From Ottelia alismoides (taxonomy: Eukaryota > Streptophyta > Magnoliopsida > Alismatales > Hydrocharitaceae), in assembly GCA_037367405.1 (NCBI GenBank), contig JAZKJV010002625.1, forward strand, positions 310,001-374,000: a stretch of 64,000 nucleotides of DNA. The letters are read 5' to 3'. Position numbers and translations under genes: made by a program. Positions 1 to 12,761 of this stretch are shown in pieces (within the stretch, counting starts at the first letter, position 1; every line of letters begins with the position of its first letter). A model generated the notes under the pieces. The model searched no databases and had not been told where the DNA came from. It worked only from the letters and a program-made list of their open reading frames with translations.

Positions 1-1290
1 ACAAATATAATTAAACCACTTAAGAAGACCAAAAATAAATAAGTAAATAGGAAACCAACAAAGATATAAATACACATAATATATTCAAACTTCGAATGTG
101 CATAATTATTTTTATACAACTTTGATTCAAATGATTTCTTTTACATTAAAAAATAAAAATATATAGAAAATTATAAAAAAATATTACCATAAATAATTGG
201 CACAACTTTACTTTTTCTAGTATGCATGCAATCCAAATTTTATATTTGGAGTGTATGAACTCTAATTCTCCAAAACTTACCTTTAAATTTATCATTTTAA
301 AATCTTGGTATTCTAAAAATACTTTGAAAGTGATCATGTCTCATTTGTGAAAAGATGATTTTGGGACCCATTTTTAGAATGTTTTATGATTTTTCTTTCT
401 TTTCTACAAAGTCCATTTTAACTCCTTTTCTTTCAATTTCAATTTTATTTTATTAATTGTATATTTTACTTTATATTAAAAATATAAAAGAAACTAAAAA
501 ATACAAAATCAAAAAGACACAAAAATAGGCCTTTTTCTATACAAGTCAAGCTGACTTTTATTTTATCTTTAGTATTTTTATATATTTTATTTCATAAAAT
601 TAAAAATCAACAAACATATTTTTTAAGTATCTTATATTATATAATTATTATAAATTATAATTCAGTAATATTATCAACAAGAAAACAAATCTAAAAATCA
701 TAAAACTCTAAAATGGATATTTTATACATAAAAAACATGTTTTTAGTTTGTATCTTTTATTCAAAACATATTTTGGAAAAGCTTTCTTCTTCAATATTTC
801 AGATAAAATTATTTTGAGAAAGTTTTGTGTTTTTATTTTTTTTACTTTGAGGTCTCGTACTATCTATTTCATGCATATTTTTATTGGGAAAACTTCTCTT
901 TTTTGTGATTGGTCCACATAAACCATGAGGACACCCACCAGAATCAAAATTTTTTGAAATAGCCTACTCCCATTGGTGGGTATCCCTTCATCTCATCTTT
1001 CCTTTCTTTTAGAATTTTGACCATGAGTCAACCTTTCCACCACCATCTTCTTTCTTCATTCCATGCAAGAACCCAACAACTCTCTTACACCTTCTTCTGC
1101 CTCGATTAAACCACCTCTAATAGACATCATCACTTCCATTCCTCCACTAAATAAAAAGAGTCTCAACTCCTATTTTTTGAAATCATCCACCATAGTTGCA
1201 AGTGTTCTCTAGCTCTCCATTTTCTTTGTGACAGAGAGGTTGTTGGTGTGGGCCACGAGGAGATCTCCTTTCCATTGGTGTGATCCTTTG
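1..1290 (+). repeat. AT-rich DNA, probably the left part of a decayed LTR (J)
   Basis: No coding gene is visible. The first ~850 bp are AT-rich without a recognisable motif. From about 900 the sequence becomes C/T-rich, contains a ggtccaca motif seen in the U3 of the other LTRs here, and has a TATA-like ctaaataaaaag near 1147. Because element D (TSD gtgtt) interrupts this sequence, the DNA left of 1291 should continue at 5218. The segment beyond 5218 ends in LTR-like U5 sequence, so the simplest reading is one old plus-strand LTR split by D. This is inference from position and composition, not from an LTR pair. Confidence 0.3.
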
Positions 1291-1831
1291 GTGTTTGACG
1301 GTCGCTCTAGGCATGTGGTCTCTAATCCCAATAAGTTAACTTTTTCAATTTTATTTTAGCTAAGTCTAATTACGATCTATAGGAATAGATAGGTAATTAG
1401 GTGTGGGGACCTTAGCTAATTACATCACAATCACTAAAAATTCCTAAATCTAAGGGCCAAATCCTCGAGAATCAAATAGAAATAAAATGCGATAAATCAA
1501 TGAAAAAGCTGCGAAAAACTGCGGTGAGGTCCCCCAAGTACATCGGTACTCGGTGAAACAGACCCCGAAGTCTAAGTCCAAAGAGTGTATCAGAGTCTAA
1601 TTATTACAATAAGAGAAGTTTTTGCAGAAATAAAACTAATCTATCTAATATAACTGATTTCTCTCTCCTCCTGCTCCTCCTAGATGCGGGATTCTCCAAC
1701 AGAAAGCTGAAGCGTCCCTCGGGCAGTTCCCTCTTGCATAAAAAGCGAAACAAAAAGGTGTCAGATAACATTTATATCAAAGAGATAAAAATAAAATAAA
1801 AGAAAACTGAAAAATGACTACTAAGTCGTGC

Positions 1832-1849
1832 TCCCTGACAACGACGCCA
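1832..1849 (-). other. Primer binding site of element D (variant tRNA-Asp type)
   Basis: Read on the minus strand this is TGGCGTCGTTGTCAGGGA, three bases behind the LTR end. It differs from the tRNA-Asp PBS TGGCGCCGTTGCCGGGGA (present intact in element C) at three positions, all C-to-T or G-to-A. The same GTCGTTGTCAGGG core recurs in element A. Confidence 0.7.
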
Positions 1850-1852
1850 TTC

Positions 1853-4800
1853 TGACGGCCTCTCTAATAACTAGAGTTAAGTAACAAAGTAGAAAAAAGG
1901 TCTTTGCGACCCCAATCAATAGGCCGGCTCAATCGAGAAAAATAAAACCACTCAAGAAAAGTCAAGTAATCAAAGAATATAATCGGTTCACTATTTTTAT
2001 TTACCTAGTATAGCCAGTAGGGTCGAACACAAGGAACACAATTGAAAAACTCAGAAGTCAAATTTCAAAGATAAAATGATTTTTAGTGGTTTTGAATTTA
2101 ATTTTTAATAAAACAAACAAGCACAAAAATAAAGAAAATAATCACAAAACTCTTTTTGGGATTTTTTTTCAAAATGATAAAAAATACTGAAAAAATAAAG
2201 CTAAAAATATTTTTGGAATTTTGGGTTTTAAAGTATTTTGGTATTTTTTTTAGATTTTTCAAATATTTTTGTGTTTTTATAAAAATTAATAAGTGCTCAA
2301 AACTCAAAATAATGCACAACCTGGACAAAATTGTCAATTAAAAATATCTAAAGTGCCCTAAGATCATGATTAGTAATTTTATTATAAAATAGAAGTGCAA
2401 AGCTACAAATAGAAACTGAAACCGCATTTTTTTTATTTTCTTTGATTTTATATGATTTTTATAAGTTTTTGGTTGTTTTGTAATTTTTAGGGGTTTTATA
2501 ATGAATTTTCCAACAAAATTGTTATTTAAGGTAAAACACAACAAAACACAAACATGGAAATTTTTATAGAATTTTTAAAGCATTTTTCAAATTTTATAAT
2601 TTTTCTAAGATAAATAGGGTCTTTTTTAGGAGTTTTTGAATTTTTAAAAATAATACATGCAAGAAAATTAATCCACGAAAATCATAATAAAACTACACAC
2701 TAGCAGGAGCTAATAGTAATTTTTAGAATTAATTTAATATTTATTAAGTCTAATAAAAAGCACATAACTAATCATAGTTCACAGGGACCAAATCGCAAAT
2801 ATTTTAAGTTTCTGGACCAAATGAATAACACAATATAAAAGCTCAGGGACTGATCTGCAAAAAGCCCACTTAATTCACACATATGCTCAATACTACACAT
2901 GTAGGGATAAAAATGCAATTTCTAAAAACTTAACATTCATTCATTAACATAATAAAAGTTTAGAGCAGAACATATAATGACCCAAAATACACGTGAGCAC
3001 ACATGTGCCCCAAACTCGGGGGGACTAAAGTGCAAATACCAAAAAATGCAAGGTCCAAACTATAAATATTCTTAACTACAACATTTATTTAATGGACTAA
3101 AGCAAAAAACAGAAACATGCAGGATAAAATATGAAATATACCCTGAGGCATGTAAGGCGTGCGTGATGGCACTGACGGTTCTGATCCGCCTCTACAAAGT
3201 GATCTGACGGGTCTGATTTGGTCGACGACGTATGTGTCAGATGGCTCTGCAAAGCTGATCCAACGGACGAAGGGTTGGCGCAGATAAACGGATAGATCTG
3301 AAACAATGTCAGATGTAACAACCTACAAACTATGACGGTCGGGCGGTGGAGATGAAGGGTCCAGACTCGATCTGAGCATCAAGATGGATATGGAACCAAG
3401 GGATAAGATCGAATCTGGAGCAAAGCACCTGATCGAGCAGCTACAAAGGGTGCTGGAGAAACTCGTGAACTGTAAACTTCGCCGGAGCGATGCTGGAGGT
3501 CCGACACATCTATGAGGCTGTCAATGCATCCAACACGATCGTGGGGGCATTCCACGTTGAATGACTGAGTCTAATGTGGTGGATGGATGGAGGATGAGTG
3601 AGGCAAAGGTGGTCCGGTTGAAGCTGCTCCGCCTGAGCAGGGGATGTTCCAAATGTCTGTCTAAGCGGTGGTGGATGAAGGTTGACCTCCGGCGAAAATG
3701 GGAGATGGAGGTCTTGGCCTTAATCTTGCTCAAACAAGCAAGCCTAAGGATGATCAGGTCATGCTGGGAGATGCGGGGTGATTAGCAGAAGCGACTTGAA
3801 CGGATGGGAGTGGGTAACGGAGCTCGACCAACGGGTCGGAGCAGATGAACTGGCGGCAGCCTGAAATGGAAAGGTGGAATTTAAAACAGAAATTCAGAAG
3901 AAAAGATAGATACCTGAAGGTTCATATACGCTCCTAGGCTTCATGCGAAGGTGGACATCAAGGTCTTGGCCTCAACCGAGATGCGACTATCTGGGAGGCT
4001 TCATGCGGCAGAGCTCCGGCCATGTCGTGAGCGTCTAGCCACCAGGCACCTCCTGACGGTTTGAAGACTATCCTCTGATAGTTGTCACTCTAAGGAAGGT
4101 GGATCAGGGTATGTGGTGGCGCGGGGGACGAGCTCCTGTGCTATGGAGGCTAGAAGAGAGTATTTATAAGCTACCCAGTGTCCAAGAAGATTGGAGCTAT
4201 ACGCAAAACCCTAGGCAGATCTGGCTACGCCTAGGGATCCGCAAGGATCATGGATCATAAGGCTTCAATAGGGAGCAGGAATCAAGGCAGGAGGAGGTCG
4301 GGTTCAGGCTTGAAAAATTAGAGAAAAAGCTCTGGCGAAGGGGACGCAATCCGACCCGGTCTGGAAGAGACCGTTGACCAAGGTCAACGGTCTGATGTGG
4401 ACCAATAAGAAATTAGGATATACAAAAATCAAAGAAAATATAATTAAAAATAGTAAATGAATTTAATTTAAGAAGTGTATAAAAATGTTTATTATTTTTT
4501 AAACTATTTTTTTGTGATTTTTAATTATTTTTATGAAAAATAAAATAATGTATATACAATATATAGTATTATATATACCAGTATAATATACCTATGTATT
4601 ATGAACAAGTATTTTTATTTTATTATTTTTACAAATATTCCTTTATTTTATATTTTATTTATTTACAACATGGTTTTAGGAGTATAAAATAATTTTTATT
4701 TTATTTTTATAAACTATATAAGGGTGTAAAATATATAGTGAAGTGGTATGTATTTGTATAAAGGTTTAATGATTTTATTTTTATTTTTATTTTATTTTAT

Positions 4801-5212
4801 TTTTCTGTTTTTTATTTAATTTTTATAATTATATTAAAGCTATATACAAGGGTGTAAAAAGAATAAAATAACTTATTTTGTCAAAATAAATAAATAAATA
4901 AATATTATGTACATGTATAGGTGATATGTACATACATAGTGAACTCTTATCTCTCTCTACTTAATTTCTTTTGCAATCAGGTCAAGACCTGACCTTTTAT
5001 TTGGGTTTGGGTCACTCTGTATTTATTCTAAATACATCATTCTTTTTCTTTTCTCTTTATTCTTTTATTTTTGCAAAATAAATGCTAAATGTGAGATATT
5101 AACAATGACATGCAAACTGCTAAGTTATTGTATTTATAGGTATTTAAATGTGGTTTTGCCAAAAAGAAGAGCTAAAATAAAAGAATAAAGAGTGAGAATC
5201 ATAGATTCGTCA
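1853..5212 (-). repeat. 5' LTR of element D (3.36 kb)
   Basis: The LTR starts on the minus strand at 5212 with TGACGAATC and ends at 1853 with CCGTCA. It has the zone order shared by all LTRs here: an AT-rich U3, a GC-rich centre (about 3100-4400) and an AT-rich 3' part with the gttcgacc motif at about 2014-2027 (reverse complement). A TATA box lies at 4161-4170, and a CAG|GTA donor-like site lies about 250 bp downstream at 3915/3913. Its start resembles LTRs F and B, so these three form one family. Confidence 0.7.
4161..4170 (-). promoter_or_regulatory. TATA box in LTR D
   Basis: On the minus strand the sequence is CTTATAAATA, an almost consensus TATA box in the GC-rich centre of the LTR. 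The same word is found at the equivalent place in LTR F (26305-26314), which supports it as the element promoter. Confidence 0.5.
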
Positions 5213-5217
5213 GTGTT

Positions 5218-7290
5218 CTTGCTCCATTGTACCACAGAGCTCATTTCTGTCAAGCTTCTTCCCCACCAGAATCGAGGCCACGACTGGCCACGCTCATCGG
5301 AGCACGTATCATCCAAGACGACTTTATCCACTTGCTGCATTTTTCTTGTTCTAGTGTAGAGATAATTTAGTTGTAATTAGCTCTTGCTTTTATTAATTTT
5401 AGTGTAAGACCCACAATCACTGTTTGCTCCTCCCTCCGATTTGACATGGCCAACCACCTCCTCGCCGCTTACACCTCACGTTGTTCGAACCTCCGTCCAC
5501 ATCCTCACCAACTCCATTCACATGCAGTGGCCGAAGAGCATCTCCTTCTCCCCCAATTTCACAAGAAAACCCATTCACCCCATTTTTTGTGCACCTAACA
5601 TGTTGGATGAGTTTTAAACTCGAGCCTCCTTGACAACCTTACAGGTAACCGGAGACCCCGACCCACAGTGAGATCGCATCATCCCCAACCGTTGCTCCTC
5701 TCCTTGTATGCACCACCACCGTTGGACCTCCAACAACCACCAGCCAAGTGAGAAGAGGGGGAGGAGGAGGAGGAGGAGGAATAATAGCCACGGTTGGATG
5801 CTATTCCTCTTATCCAATCTCAACTATCCATTGGGTTGTTGGTGTTTTTTGCAAAAGAAGACTCCAAAGTTACCATTTTTACGTGCCATTCCACATATCC
5901 TGAATGCCACATGGATACGTTACAGATTTTCAAGAAAACCCCTACATTTTTGGGTTAATTCAGGAAGTTTTTGCAACACTTTTGAACTGTAATTTCGTTC
6001 TTATGTTTTCATATGTACCCCAGCACTTAAATGCTCATAAATCATTCATTTGAACTCTATTTTTTTGTGAAATTTATTTTGTTCAAAATCTGATCTAAAT
6101 ATCTACATTGTTTACAAATTTCATAATATTCTGATGTAATAATTACTAAAGGTGAATTTTTGAATTCAGGATACTAGTTTGGCTTATTTTGTTAATAACT
6201 CTTTGAATACCTTATATCACTTGCTCATTTTTTGATATGTTGTAGGAATTAGTATCGAACTTGTTTCCAAGTTTCATTTAAAGAAAGTTTGATTTGTAGT
6301 TTGTAGAATTTATATAACATTTTGATTAATTGATTTATTTCCGCAGCAACTTTCATCTATTTGAAAATTTTAAAATATAGTAATGGGCCCTTGATCTTTC
6401 TCTATAAACTAGGATTTTTGTTATATTTTTATGTTGTTATTTGAATTGTCTAAAAAATCAAAATATCATTTCATCCTTCCCATGTTATTTTATTTTATTT
6501 TTAGTTTATTCATAACATCTCAAAAAATACCAAAAAAATATTATAGCTTGTCCTCGCCAATATCTATTCATATTCAAAGGAAAATTAGTTATTGTATTTA
6601 GGGTCCAAAAATTCAAAAACACTTCAAACGTTGAAAAAATTATTAAAAATTAAAATCCAAAAATAAGGTCTTATTTTCTTCTATAGTCTTATCTGTCAAT
6701 AAAAAAAATATAATATAATTTTAGGACATCATTTTGAGCTATTGGTAGCATTTTTCTATGTATCCTATTTGCCTTATTTTTCCGAGTGTAGGATTGCATG
6801 TTTTATTTTATTACTCGTATGTTATTATTCCTAAAAAATCCAAATAATATTTGAATATATTTTAAAAACAAAAATATATTTTACACATTTTTATTTGTTT
6901 ATCCTTATTTTCTTGAGTTGACTACTTGTGATTTGTGTCTTTTATTATCTTTCTCTCTCCTTTATTTATCTTGTTACCTTGTGATGTATATACACCTGTG
7001 ATTTTTACTTTAATTATTCTCATCATCTGTTTGTGAGTGAATTATACACGTGATATACAATTCGATTGAAAAGAAAACTTCTTACTTAGTGCTCCTTGTG
7101 TTCGACCTAGGATTACTTCCTCCTGGTTATTAAAAAGAAGTTGAAATAAATTTGTTCTGTCTTGAGTGAGTATTACAACTTGACATTTTTAGAATATTGC
7201 TCAAAACAATCAACAGCCCCATCGAGCAAAAAATGAAAGATTGAGGCTCACTCCAGATCACTTTCAATGTAGTTCTTCCAAGTGCCATCA
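5218..7290 (+). repeat. Probable right part of decayed LTR J
   Basis: The segment is C-rich and compositionally LTR-like up to about 5800, contains ttacag|gtaacc at about 5640, then turns AT-rich. Near 7090-7105 it carries a tgttcgacctagg motif that matches the U5 motif of the other LTRs. The LTR end expected ~160 bp later is not recognisable. Short open frames (5708-5992 plus, 5614-5823 minus) show no protein family signature and are probably chance. Confidence 0.35.
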
Positions 7291-8053
7291 GATCTGGCCG
7301 GCCAGGAGAAGAGTATCGAGATCCAATCCGTACCATCCTTTCACACCCAATTTCAGTCCATCGCATCAGATTGAGACATTTCATCCTAGCCATGCATCGC
7401 CTTAGGCTCCTCACGTACCCCGCCCGCATCTCCTGGTGACTTTGCATTAATCCATTTCAAGCATTCGTTTGTAAATACAGCTTTGGAATATTTGCATAAC
7501 AATCCTTTTGTTTAGTTTATTTGCTTGTTGGTCATTCTATGTTGTGATCACATGGCCTCTCACGTGATTCATGTGGTGTTTTTACATATATATCCTGCTA
7601 CTCTTTATTTTGTTGACAAAAGTGGAGAAGTTTCTAATAAATTACATTTCTACCTCTTATTTGGCTAGGTGTGTGCGACTCACGTGTTTATCTAGAATTT
7701 TTGGGTGTTTAGACATGCACTTTATTTGTTCATTATTAAAAGCTCTGAAACTTTTCAATAGTTGCACTTAGATCCTCGCTTTGCGGTATTTTATTTTCTT
7801 TGATTAATTGCTTGGAATAATTAGTTAAATTGCTTTAAAAAATCCACAAATTTTGGTTTAGCTTCTCTCTAAGTTGTTCTATATCATATACTTTTGTTTT
7901 GAAAATTTATTTTGATTTGCTATTTTTAAAATACAAAACATCTTTAATTTCATGGTTTGCTTATTAAAAATTCATACTCCCTAGGGTTATGTCTCTCTGC
8001 ATCTTCTATACTTTTCTTCTTTCTCCATATAGTGAAAACCGATCGTCGTTGCC
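7291..8053. other. Intergenic, nothing recognised
   Basis: This is AT-rich sequence with no gene, repeat or RNA that I can support. The 105-residue open frame on the minus strand at 7130-7447 overlaps its left end and has no recognisable domain. Confidence 0.4.
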
Positions 8054-11000
8054 TGATGAGTCGGTGATTCGTCATCTTAATATATGAATCTTAACTTGAA
8101 TCCCTAAACAAAACATCAAATAAATGTTCTTAAATTAAATAAATTAACAAATTAGCAATTGTAATAAAAATATACTAATAATGTATATTTATCTCATAAA
8201 TAAGTTAACAAAATAATCTAAAATAAAAATAAAAAATAGAGCTGAAGTTTTTTGTAAATAATCCCATGTAAATAACCAAACTTCCTTGATTTTTTTATAA
8301 TTCCATACCAACTCTTTTTGACTTAATTCATCTTCTATCTTGTACATAAAAATATATAAAAATACAAAAGTACAAAACAATTTCCACCTGAATAAATACT
8401 TTTAGATCCTGAACTGAAAAAGTCGTAAAGTATAACTTCTCAGTTGAATTACCGCTCCATACGAACTCCAAATTAACCAAACTCACTTTTAAAGTTCAAG
8501 TTATAAAATTATCTATCCAATGAATGTGATTTCATTAAAATTAGAACTTATTTGCAAAATGTCAGTTTTGGGACTTATTTGTAACATGTGAAGAATCACT
8601 AACTTTGACCTTTAGTTTCATGTATATAGCTAACTTCTTTTAATTAATTTATTTATTATTTATCTTCTTTGTTTTATGTTTTAATAAAATAACTAAAAAA
8701 TAAAATCCAAGAAAATATAAAAATGAAAGAAAATGATGTGTACATTTTAAATTTTTCCTTTCTTTATTTTTTATTTCAATTTTTCTTTAAAATTAGAAAT
8801 CCAAAAAATCAGATTGTTGTTTTATTTTATTAGTTTTTATTATGTATATAGATTCTATAAAAAAACCAAAGATAAACTTACAAAACAGTTAACAATTGTT
8901 GTTTTAATTCATTAAAATACCTTCAAAAATAGTTTATCATGTATATATTTCGTGTTTTGAGTTTGTTGTCATCATGAAAGTCTTAGATCTCAATGAGATC
9001 TAAAACTTTCATTTTGTCATTTTTTGTTTAGATTTTCATTCTATTTCTTTTTATATTGTCGTCTTCCTTTCCATTTGTTGATCAAGGTCAAGTGACCACT
9101 TGGCGACTTTCTATTGGTCCAACCATTCCACTTATCCACCTCAGCCATCTCCCCCTTCACTCTATTCTTTGGCCAATCAAATCATTTCATTTGTTGACCC
9201 ATCGGTCAACCACTCTCCCCATGTTCTCCTCTCTTCCAAATATGAGACCCACTTCACCTTGCGCCCCTTCCCATGCCTCGTCTCCCTCGTTGATCCTAAC
9301 TGCTCCCCACGCCTCTTGGCAATCATCCACATCATCGAGGATCTTGACCCGCACTCGCAAAATAGCTCCATCACAACAAAACTCATGGCAGCCCCCAACT
9401 TCCAATCCATACGCCTTTACACGAGAAAAGCCTCGAGTTCCAATTCTGAGCTTGGTGACAACAAAGTCGACAATAAGTTGAACGATGACAGGCCATCTCA
9501 GACGAGATCCAAAGGGGTCTCTCGATCCTTTGTTGCAGTTGCAATCCCTTGCGCTGCTCAAGCTCCAGTCGTTTGAACTGTAGAGCGACGACATAAGCTC
9601 ATCATCGAGCTCATCCGAAGCACTTCAATCACCAATATCTTCCAAGTACAGCCTCCTCTTTTCCCTTCCTTCTCTATATATTTGCTTCTTCTTCTTTTAT
9701 TCTCTTCTACTATCCAATCTCTTCCCAAACATCATCTGCTTCCTCTGTTTGAACAACAAAACCAACTCATAATCCAACACACACCTTCATCACCTTCATC
9801 TCCTCGGATCTCTCCACATCCCCTGCTTCTTCATCCCAACCCATCATCTCTGGCCATTACATTGGCCGGAGCATTATGCATTACCTCGCCACACAGAGCA
9901 CGTCATCCATAGTTTCTTTCTTGTTCTTCACGACAAGGCCGAGAATCTAAGCTCAAGCCCTTCTTTAAAAAACAGAAGCACTAGACACTATCCTCCTTTG
10001 TTGCGATCCCACACCATTGTCGATCTTCTGCTCGAGCAGATCTTCCAACTTGCAGGTACACGTTGCAAGACCCTTCTTTTGAAGGCTGAACTATCACGAC
10101 CCTCCTTGATCAAGTACTCCATCGAAGAAGTAAGCCCCACCGCACCTTGAATTCAATCGACATTCTACAGCTGTGGATTTCTAGATATTGCAGTGATTCG
10201 TGCTCGAATCGAACACGAGAACATCTCCACCTTGGCTGAGAGACTCCACAGAACTTTTGTGCATTCCATCTGGAAGGAAGCACACAGCAGAACAACACAT
10301 CAAACCTCCGCGCCATCGGACCTCCTCCCACACGTTGCGGCACGCGGAGGAAATGAGCTCCCCACCCATCGATTGTGCACCTCCACCATAATCGCCTGCC
10401 GTACCACACAGCAGCAACAACAATGAGGCTACCGCGCGCAACAATTGTCGTCGCCCCTTCACCACTGCACATGGAGGAGCCGCCACCGTGTGGAGCAATT
10501 ATACCTTACTCCAAAAATTCTCTAAGAATCAGAGATTGAGTGTTTGCTTGTGCTTTAACATCTGGCCAAATTTCATTGAAAATGGAGGTGTCGTTCCTGA
10601 AATAAATTATAGAGTGTGTGATTTGTAATTGATTTATAATTTGATCCACATATTATATTTTGCCAAGATTTCAAATCTTCTGGATTCATCATTAAAATCT
10701 ATATTTGATATAATTTTGGTTTGGCTTGAGTTTTTATTGTGGATTGAATTAATTAGTAACATTCACTCTATTTTAGTAGAAAATTAAAAAAAATCAAATA
10801 ATGCCAGAAAATTCTAAAAAAGTTAATGTATGTTCATTTCATCATAAATTAGCTTCTGACAAAATTTCATTAATTTTACATATTGTCTGCACAAAAAAAT
10901 TGCTTAAAAACCCCTAAAAATCATACATCTTAAGCCCAAAATTCCAAAACATACACTTTCATTAATTATCGCATAAAGGTTCTAGGACTATTTTTCTATT

Positions 11001-11115
11001 TTGGATCAATTTTGCATTAAAATTAAATTGGCTAAGTCGTATTGTATTCCTTAAGAAACCATCTCATTTCCATATTCCCACATCTCATTTCTATGTGCAT
11101 TCATTTTATTTGCAT
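8054..11115 (+). repeat. LTR I, 3'-truncated (solo or broken) Athila-like LTR
   Basis: It begins TGATGAGTCGGTGATTCGTC, the terminal pattern of this LTR group, and contains the conserved stem-loop palindrome (8973-9012), a C-rich promoter-like centre (9050-10500) and an acceptor-like tgcag|gta at 10051-10057. The block 10505-10900 aligns by eye with 16945-17340 of LTR E, so I and E are one family. The U5 end with the gttcgacc-type motif and a PBS are missing, so the right boundary is approximate. Several long open frames at 9056-9594 on both strands lie in low-complexity C-rich DNA and are not credited as genes. Confidence 0.65.
8973..9012. repeat. Conserved LTR stem-loop palindrome (copy in LTR I)
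   Basis: Imperfect inverted repeat with arms built around atgaaagtcttagatct and agatctaaaactttcat, separated by about 5 bases. It is the same element as the hairpins in LTRs C, A and E. Confidence 0.6.
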
Positions 11116-12761
11116 TAACAATACCAAAAGTACTCTCTCATGAAAACCGAACATTAAGCAATCTGATCTGAACCTAAGTTATTCATTTGCTGGAGCGTTG
11201 TTCCCCTCTATACCTGCTCCAGGATTATGGTATGACAGGAGGAGATGCAAAGGACGGTTCTTCAATTTAGATTAGATGGTTAGGATTCAAGGCATATAAA
11301 CAAACTACCAAATAAACTAACCCTCAGTTACCCACAACCACCCTCACTAGTTTTATTAACTTTATCGTGATGGTTTAGATAAAATACTTTTTAAAACTCT
11401 GCTTAACGCATTAGATTCAACACAACTTTATGCTTTTTTTAAAATTTTCAAAGAATATTAATAGCCTGAATCAGACTGATATCCATGATGAAGCATGATG
11501 AAACCCGTATACTCCACCCTTATATTTTGTTGCTTCAAATTGCATGCTAAGGTTTCATTGAGAGGCCAATCTTATACTTTCTTTTGTAACTATGATATGC
11601 ACCATTTGTTCTATTCAAGGCTAACAAAGTCCTTCACTCTTTCCTTTTTAAATGAATCAACTCATGATCTTTAGCTTTTATTAAAGAGAAATATCATCTT
11701 CATATAACTGGTGTCGTTTTGGATAAAATTTTAAAAGGAATAACAATGCTTAAAAAAGACTCGTTCATTACTCCATTCAAACTAATTTTTAAAGCAAAAC
11801 ATAGATTTCCAGATAATGATACAATCTATGCTAAAATCTAACAGATAATGATACAATCTATGCTAAAATCTACATCGGTATTATTTAAAAAATTAGACGA
11901 TGTGATAGTTTAGCTCAATTTCAATCACGTATTTTTTTAAGAAGACCAACTACATTGAGAATTCATTTTTTAAAAAGAAAGTGAAAATCTTGTAAAAGGA
12001 AGCTTTCTCTGAAGTTCCTTCAACAAGTTTCCAGTAAAGTTCAGTCTTCAGAGCACCATCTCTTGCCGTTCGTAAGGTGATTACCGTTTGGAGTACAGAT
12101 CTTATCATGTATATACAATTAACAAATATAGTAATAATCATATAATGCATTTAGTCGTAATTATCATTTTCTAAGATCTCTTTCCCCACAAGTGCATGTC
12201 CATTCTAAACCTTTTTCAGAATCTAACCGTCCTCGAGGCCACTATTGAATCACCATCCCAAATATGACCCGTCCCATCGATGATCAAACAATGGCGTTGA
12301 AGAAAACCCAAATCCCAAAACACGAACCTCACGTAAATTTAATGATTTTTCTGTTCTAGTTGATATCCACTCGATGCCACTGAACACTATGCATGTACTA
12401 TTTCATGCACAATTTTAATGAAAGATGTGTTTAATCGTAGTCTTTTCTCTCCTTTTCTGGCCCAAACCACAAATGCCATGAACACCGTAGAAATCTCATC
12501 AATCATCAGAAGGATCAAAGTACCATCCGAAACAATGGCAACATTAAGCATCAAACCAGTCATCGAATTTGGATCTGACCTCCGCAGGAGGGCATTCTAT
12601 TCCTATCCATAACAAGGCAAGAATATGCAGAACAATCATTAGAACAAAATAAACAGTGCTTCAATCTCCAGCAGCATAGTGCTGGGATCGTCGCACCTTG
12701 TTGCATATTAATATTCACACGTATAGTAAAAAGCTAAAATCTGTTCCACTCTAAATGATCG
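11116..12761. other. Intergenic DNA downstream of the RAV gene
   Basis: No gene is supported. A 32-bp unit beginning agataatgatacaatctatg is tandemly duplicated at 11811-11873. The 64-residue open frame at 12418-12612 has no family signature. The last ~150 bp before 12762 would hold the RAV 3' untranslated region. Confidence 0.4.
11811..11873. repeat. Tandem duplication of a 32-bp unit
   Basis: Two adjacent, nearly identical copies (11811-11842 and 11843-11873), differing only at the last bases. This looks like a simple replication slip. Confidence 0.85.

Larger units (their letters stand above)
1296..5212 (-). mobile_element. Athila-like LTR element D, deletion derivative with TSD gtgtt
   Basis: The element is flanked by identical 5-bp direct repeats gtgtt at 1291-1295 and 5213-5217, the expected target site duplication size. 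Both ends match the LTR termini of the group: tgacgg at 1296, repeated at 1853, and the complement of TGACGAATC at 5212. On the minus strand it reads 5' LTR (5212-1853), PBS (1849-1832), a ~0.5-kb leader remnant, then only a few bases of the 3' LTR end. All of gag, pol, the PPT and nearly all of the 3' LTR are missing, so the copy is dead. The remnant between 1320 and 1830 has no protein similarity I recognise. Confidence 0.7.

Noticed and set aside
7130..7447. 105-residue minus-strand frame
   Set aside because: No recognisable domain and no supporting context; could be chance.
9056..9594. Overlapping frames of 135-158 residues on both strands
   Set aside because: C-rich centre of LTR I without protein family signature.
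12418..12612. 64-residue frame near the RAV 3' end
   Set aside because: No signature; the length is expected by chance in this composition.
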